From the NCBI GenBank assembly GCA_022839525.1, contig JALHET010000113.1, positions 1 through 6,584 of the forward strand: 6,584 nt of DNA. The letters are read 5' to 3'. Shown here one piece after another: positions 4,777 through 6,584 of this stretch. The translations under genes were made by a program, and so were the position numbers. This stretch comes from Lentisphaerota bacterium (GTDB lineage: Bacteria; Verrucomicrobiota; Kiritimatiellia; RFP12; UBA1067). Numbering within the stretch: the stretch's first letter is position 1; each line of letters begins with the position of its first letter. Under the pieces are notes generated by a model. It did not search any database. It was not told the origin of the DNA and saw nothing but the letters and a program-made list of their open reading frames with translations.

Positions 4777-6486
4777 ATGTTGAGTAACCGTACAGCGTGG
4801 GTGTTAACCCTTTTGCTGACGTGTGCGTTCGGGTTGCTTTTGGTTTGGCCGATCGCATGCGTCATCAGCGGCGGCTTCTATGTGAACGGTCGGTTGACCG
4901 CCCATTATTTGCTGGGCGTGTTCAGAAATCCGATTTATGCCGAAGGCCTGTTCAACAGCCTGCGCATCGCGTTCGGCGCGACCGCTCTCGCCGCAAGTTT
5001 CGCTCTCCCGCTGGCCTGGCTGGCGCACACCTTCACGTTCCGCGGGCAGCGGCTCTTCACCGCGTTATTGTTGGTGCCGATGGTGCTGCCCCCCTTCGTG
5101 GGCGCGATCGGGTTCATGCAGATTTTCAGCCCCTATGGCGCACTGAACGCCCTGTTGGGGTGTGGCCCGGTGGATTGGTTTGGCCATTCACGTTATTTTG
5201 GCGTGGTGCTTTTGCAGGCACTCGCCTTTTTCCCGATCCTCTACCTCAACGTCGCGGCCGCGCTGGCCAACATCGACCCCGCGCTCGAAGAAGCCGCACA
5301 AAACCTCGGCGCCAACGGCTGGGTGCGTTTCCGGCGCATCACGTTGCCTCTGGTCATGCCAGGGCTCTTTGCCGGCGGAACGCTGGTTTTTATCGCCTGC
5401 TTCACCGAGCTCGGTACCCCGCTGATCATGAACTATTCGCGGTGTGCGGCGGTACAGGTGTACGACGAACTCAAGGAAATCAGTGCGAGCCCCTTCCCCT
5501 ACGCGCTGGTCACCGTCGTGTTGGTTGCCAGTGTCGCGCTCTATACGCTGAGCCGCGCACTTTTCGGCGGCAGAGCCTACGCCATGCAGGCCAAAGCCGC
5601 TAGTCCACATACGCCAACGCGCGTCTCCGGCATAAAAGGGCTACTGATTGCCCTGCCTTTTTTGGCGATCACGCTCCTCGCGCTCATGCCGCACGCGGGC
5701 GTGCTTCTCACCAGCTTCTCGGTTCCCGGCGCATGGTACCGCACCGTCCTGCCTACACAGTTCACCACCTCAAATTACGCCGAGGCGCTGGGACATGCCA
5801 TGACCCTTAACGCGATCCGCAACAGCCTGCTCTTCTCTTCGCTTGCCGTGCTGTTCAACCTCGTCCTCGGCGTGACCGTGGCGTGGGTGGTGGTGCGTTC
5901 ACGGCTCCGCGTGCGCGGCGTGCTGGACGCCATGGCCATGATTCCGCTCGCGGTCCCTGGCTTAGTCATGGCGTTCGGCTTTATCGCCATCAGCGCATCG
6001 CTCGCCGGGCTGCCTCAGCTTCAGGGGATGCCCCGTTTGGCCGCGCTTCTCGATGTCAGGGTGAACCCCACGTTGTTTCTGGTGATCGCCTATGCGGTGC
6101 GACGCCTGCCCTACATGGTGCGTGCCGCGGTGGCCGGGCTGCAACAGACATCGACCGCGCTTGAAGAGGCCGGGGCAAACCTTGGGGCGCCCCCTCTGGC
6201 AGTGTTGCGCCGGATCACACTGCCGCTTATCATGGCCAATTTGATTGCTGGCACACTGTTGGCGTTCGCCTTCAGCATGCTGGAGGTCTCGGACAGCCTG
6301 ATGCTGGCGCAAAAAATGGCGTACTATCCCATCACCAAGACCATCTTCGAACTCTTTCAGCTAGTCGGGATAGGCCGCTATTTGGCTGCGGCTCTCGGCG
6401 TCTGGGCAATGCTGTTTCTGACCGTCACGGTCGCGGGCAGCAGCCTGCTACTCGGCAGAAAACTCGGCGCGCTGTTCCGCGCGTGA
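4777..6486 (+). CDS. Fused two-domain ABC transporter permease, iron(III)-type (FbpB-like)
   Basis: The 569-residue membrane protein has about 12 helices in two homologous halves, each a binding-protein-dependent permease domain. Each half carries the EAA loop that docks the ATPase: EEAAQNLGAN...RRITLP (171-191) and EEAGANLGAP...RRITLP (463-483). The first helix (about 8-32) acts as a membrane anchor. A linker around 265-285 joins the halves. Fused permeases of this size are typical of Fe3+ importers (FbpB/AfuB/SfuB), and related ones serve thiamine (ThiP), phosphonate compounds and polyamines, so the substrate is uncertain. A periplasmic binding protein and an ATPase are needed but neither lies beside it: upstream is a divergent catabolic operon and downstream an rRNA operon facing it. 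No clear Shine-Dalgarno precedes the ATG at 4777. The neighbouring ATG at 4772 is in another frame and meets a stop after three codons. The stop abuts the rRNA terminator. Confidence 0.93.
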   Translation: MLSNRTAWVLTLLLTCAFGLLLVWPIACVISGGFYVNGRLTAHYLLGVFRNPIYAEGLFNSLRIAFGATALAASFALPLAWLAHTFTFRGQRLFTALLLVPMVLPPFVGAIGFMQIFSPYGALNALLGCGPVDWFGHSRYFGVVLLQALAFFPILYLNVAAALANIDPALEEAAQNLGANGWVRFRRITLPLVMPGLFAGGTLVFIACFTELGTPLIMNYSRCAAVQVYDELKEISASPFPYALVTVVLVASVALYTLSRALFGGRAYAMQAKAASPHTPTRVSGIKGLLIALPFLAITLLALMPHAGVLLTSFSVPGAWYRTVLPTQFTTSNYAEALGHAMTLNAIRNSLLFSSLAVLFNLVLGVTVAWVVVRSRLRVRGVLDAMAMIPLAVPGLVMAFGFIAISASLAGLPQLQGMPRLAALLDVRVNPTLFLVIAYAVRRLPYMVRAAVAGLQQTSTALEEAGANLGAPPLAVLRRITLPLIMANLIAGTLLAFAFSMLEVSDSLMLAQKMAYYPITKTIFELFQLVGIGRYLAAALGVWAMLFLTVTVAGSSLLLGRKLGALFRA

Positions 6487-6532
6487 AAAAGAACGGGGGG
6501 CGCCCCGGGCCTTGCGGCCCGTGGCGCCCCCC
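6486..6532 (-). terminator. Strong intrinsic terminator of the rRNA operon
   Basis: On the minus strand a 10-bp arm (6495-6504 with 6523-6532), one A-G mismatch, and a 6-bp inner stem (6506-6511 with 6516-6521) are capped by a GCAA tetraloop of the GNRA type. A T-rich tail follows (TTCTTTTT, 6486-6493). It lies just after the 5S 3' end. On the plus strand the hairpin is followed by GGAAGAAAA, not T residues, so it should not efficiently stop rightward transcripts from the permease gene. Confidence 0.9.
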
Positions 6533-6541
6533 GGAAGAAAA

Positions 6542-6584
6542 CCCGGCGGCGCCCTACTCTCCCGCAGGCGGACCCTGCAGTACC
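6542..6584 (-). rRNA. rrf: 5S ribosomal RNA, 3' end (partial)
   Basis: Reading leftward from the window edge, the minus strand matches the conserved 3' part of bacterial 5S rRNA: GGTACTGCAGGGT, then GCGGGAGAGTAGG, then the 3' strand of helix I, GCCGCCGGG, ending near 6542. Only the last 43 nt or so are present. The rest of 5S, and probably 23S and 16S, lie beyond 6584. It is followed at once by the rRNA terminator. Confidence 0.9.

Overview
The window is about 6.6 kb of GC-rich bacterial chromosome. It holds four complete protein genes, one 5'-complete partial gene, one small candidate gene, a tRNA-Ala gene and the 3' end of a 5S rRNA gene. The species cannot be named from this sequence. A membrane subunit of a HyfB/HycC-type (formate hydrogenlyase / group 4 hydrogenase) complex points to an organism with anaerobic or fermentative metabolism. 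The sugar-acid-type catabolic genes fit a carbohydrate degrader. A member of the Planctomycetota-Verrucomicrobiota-Lentisphaerota-Kiritimatiellota group is possible, but this is only an impression.

Layout from low to high coordinates. (1) 1-966, minus strand: the N-terminal 322 residues of a HyfB-like proton-pumping membrane subunit, with a GTG start and a strong Shine-Dalgarno; the gene runs off the left edge. (2) 1037-1200, minus strand: a compact tRNA-Ala(CGC) unit with its own promoter, an encoded CCA end and an intrinsic terminator. (3) 1273-4482, minus strand: an apparent catabolic operon. In transcription order it holds a possible 36-codon leader gene, an HpcH/HpaI-family class II aldolase, a D-2-hydroxyacid dehydrogenase and a sugar-porter-family MFS transporter. 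The leader-aldolase and dehydrogenase-transporter junctions are both ATGA overlaps. (4) 4483-4776: a divergent intergenic region with candidate promoters for both directions. (5) 4777-6486, plus strand: a fused two-domain ABC permease of the iron(III)-type family, with no ATPase or binding protein beside it. (6) 6487-6584, minus strand: a very strong rRNA-operon terminator and the 3' end of 5S rRNA, facing the permease gene head-on.

The likely joint function of the middle operon is import of a sugar acid or related hydroxy acid, retro-aldol cleavage of a 2-keto-3-deoxy acid to pyruvate plus an aldehyde, and NAD-linked redox of a 2-hydroxy/2-oxo acid. The exact substrate cannot be read from the sequence, and no dehydratase, kinase or regulator lies in the window. 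The hydrogenase subunit, tRNA, ABC permease and rRNA are separate units. No CRISPR array, insertion sequence, phage gene or defence system was seen. The least conventional element is the small leader ORF with its strong ribosome-binding site before the aldolase gene.
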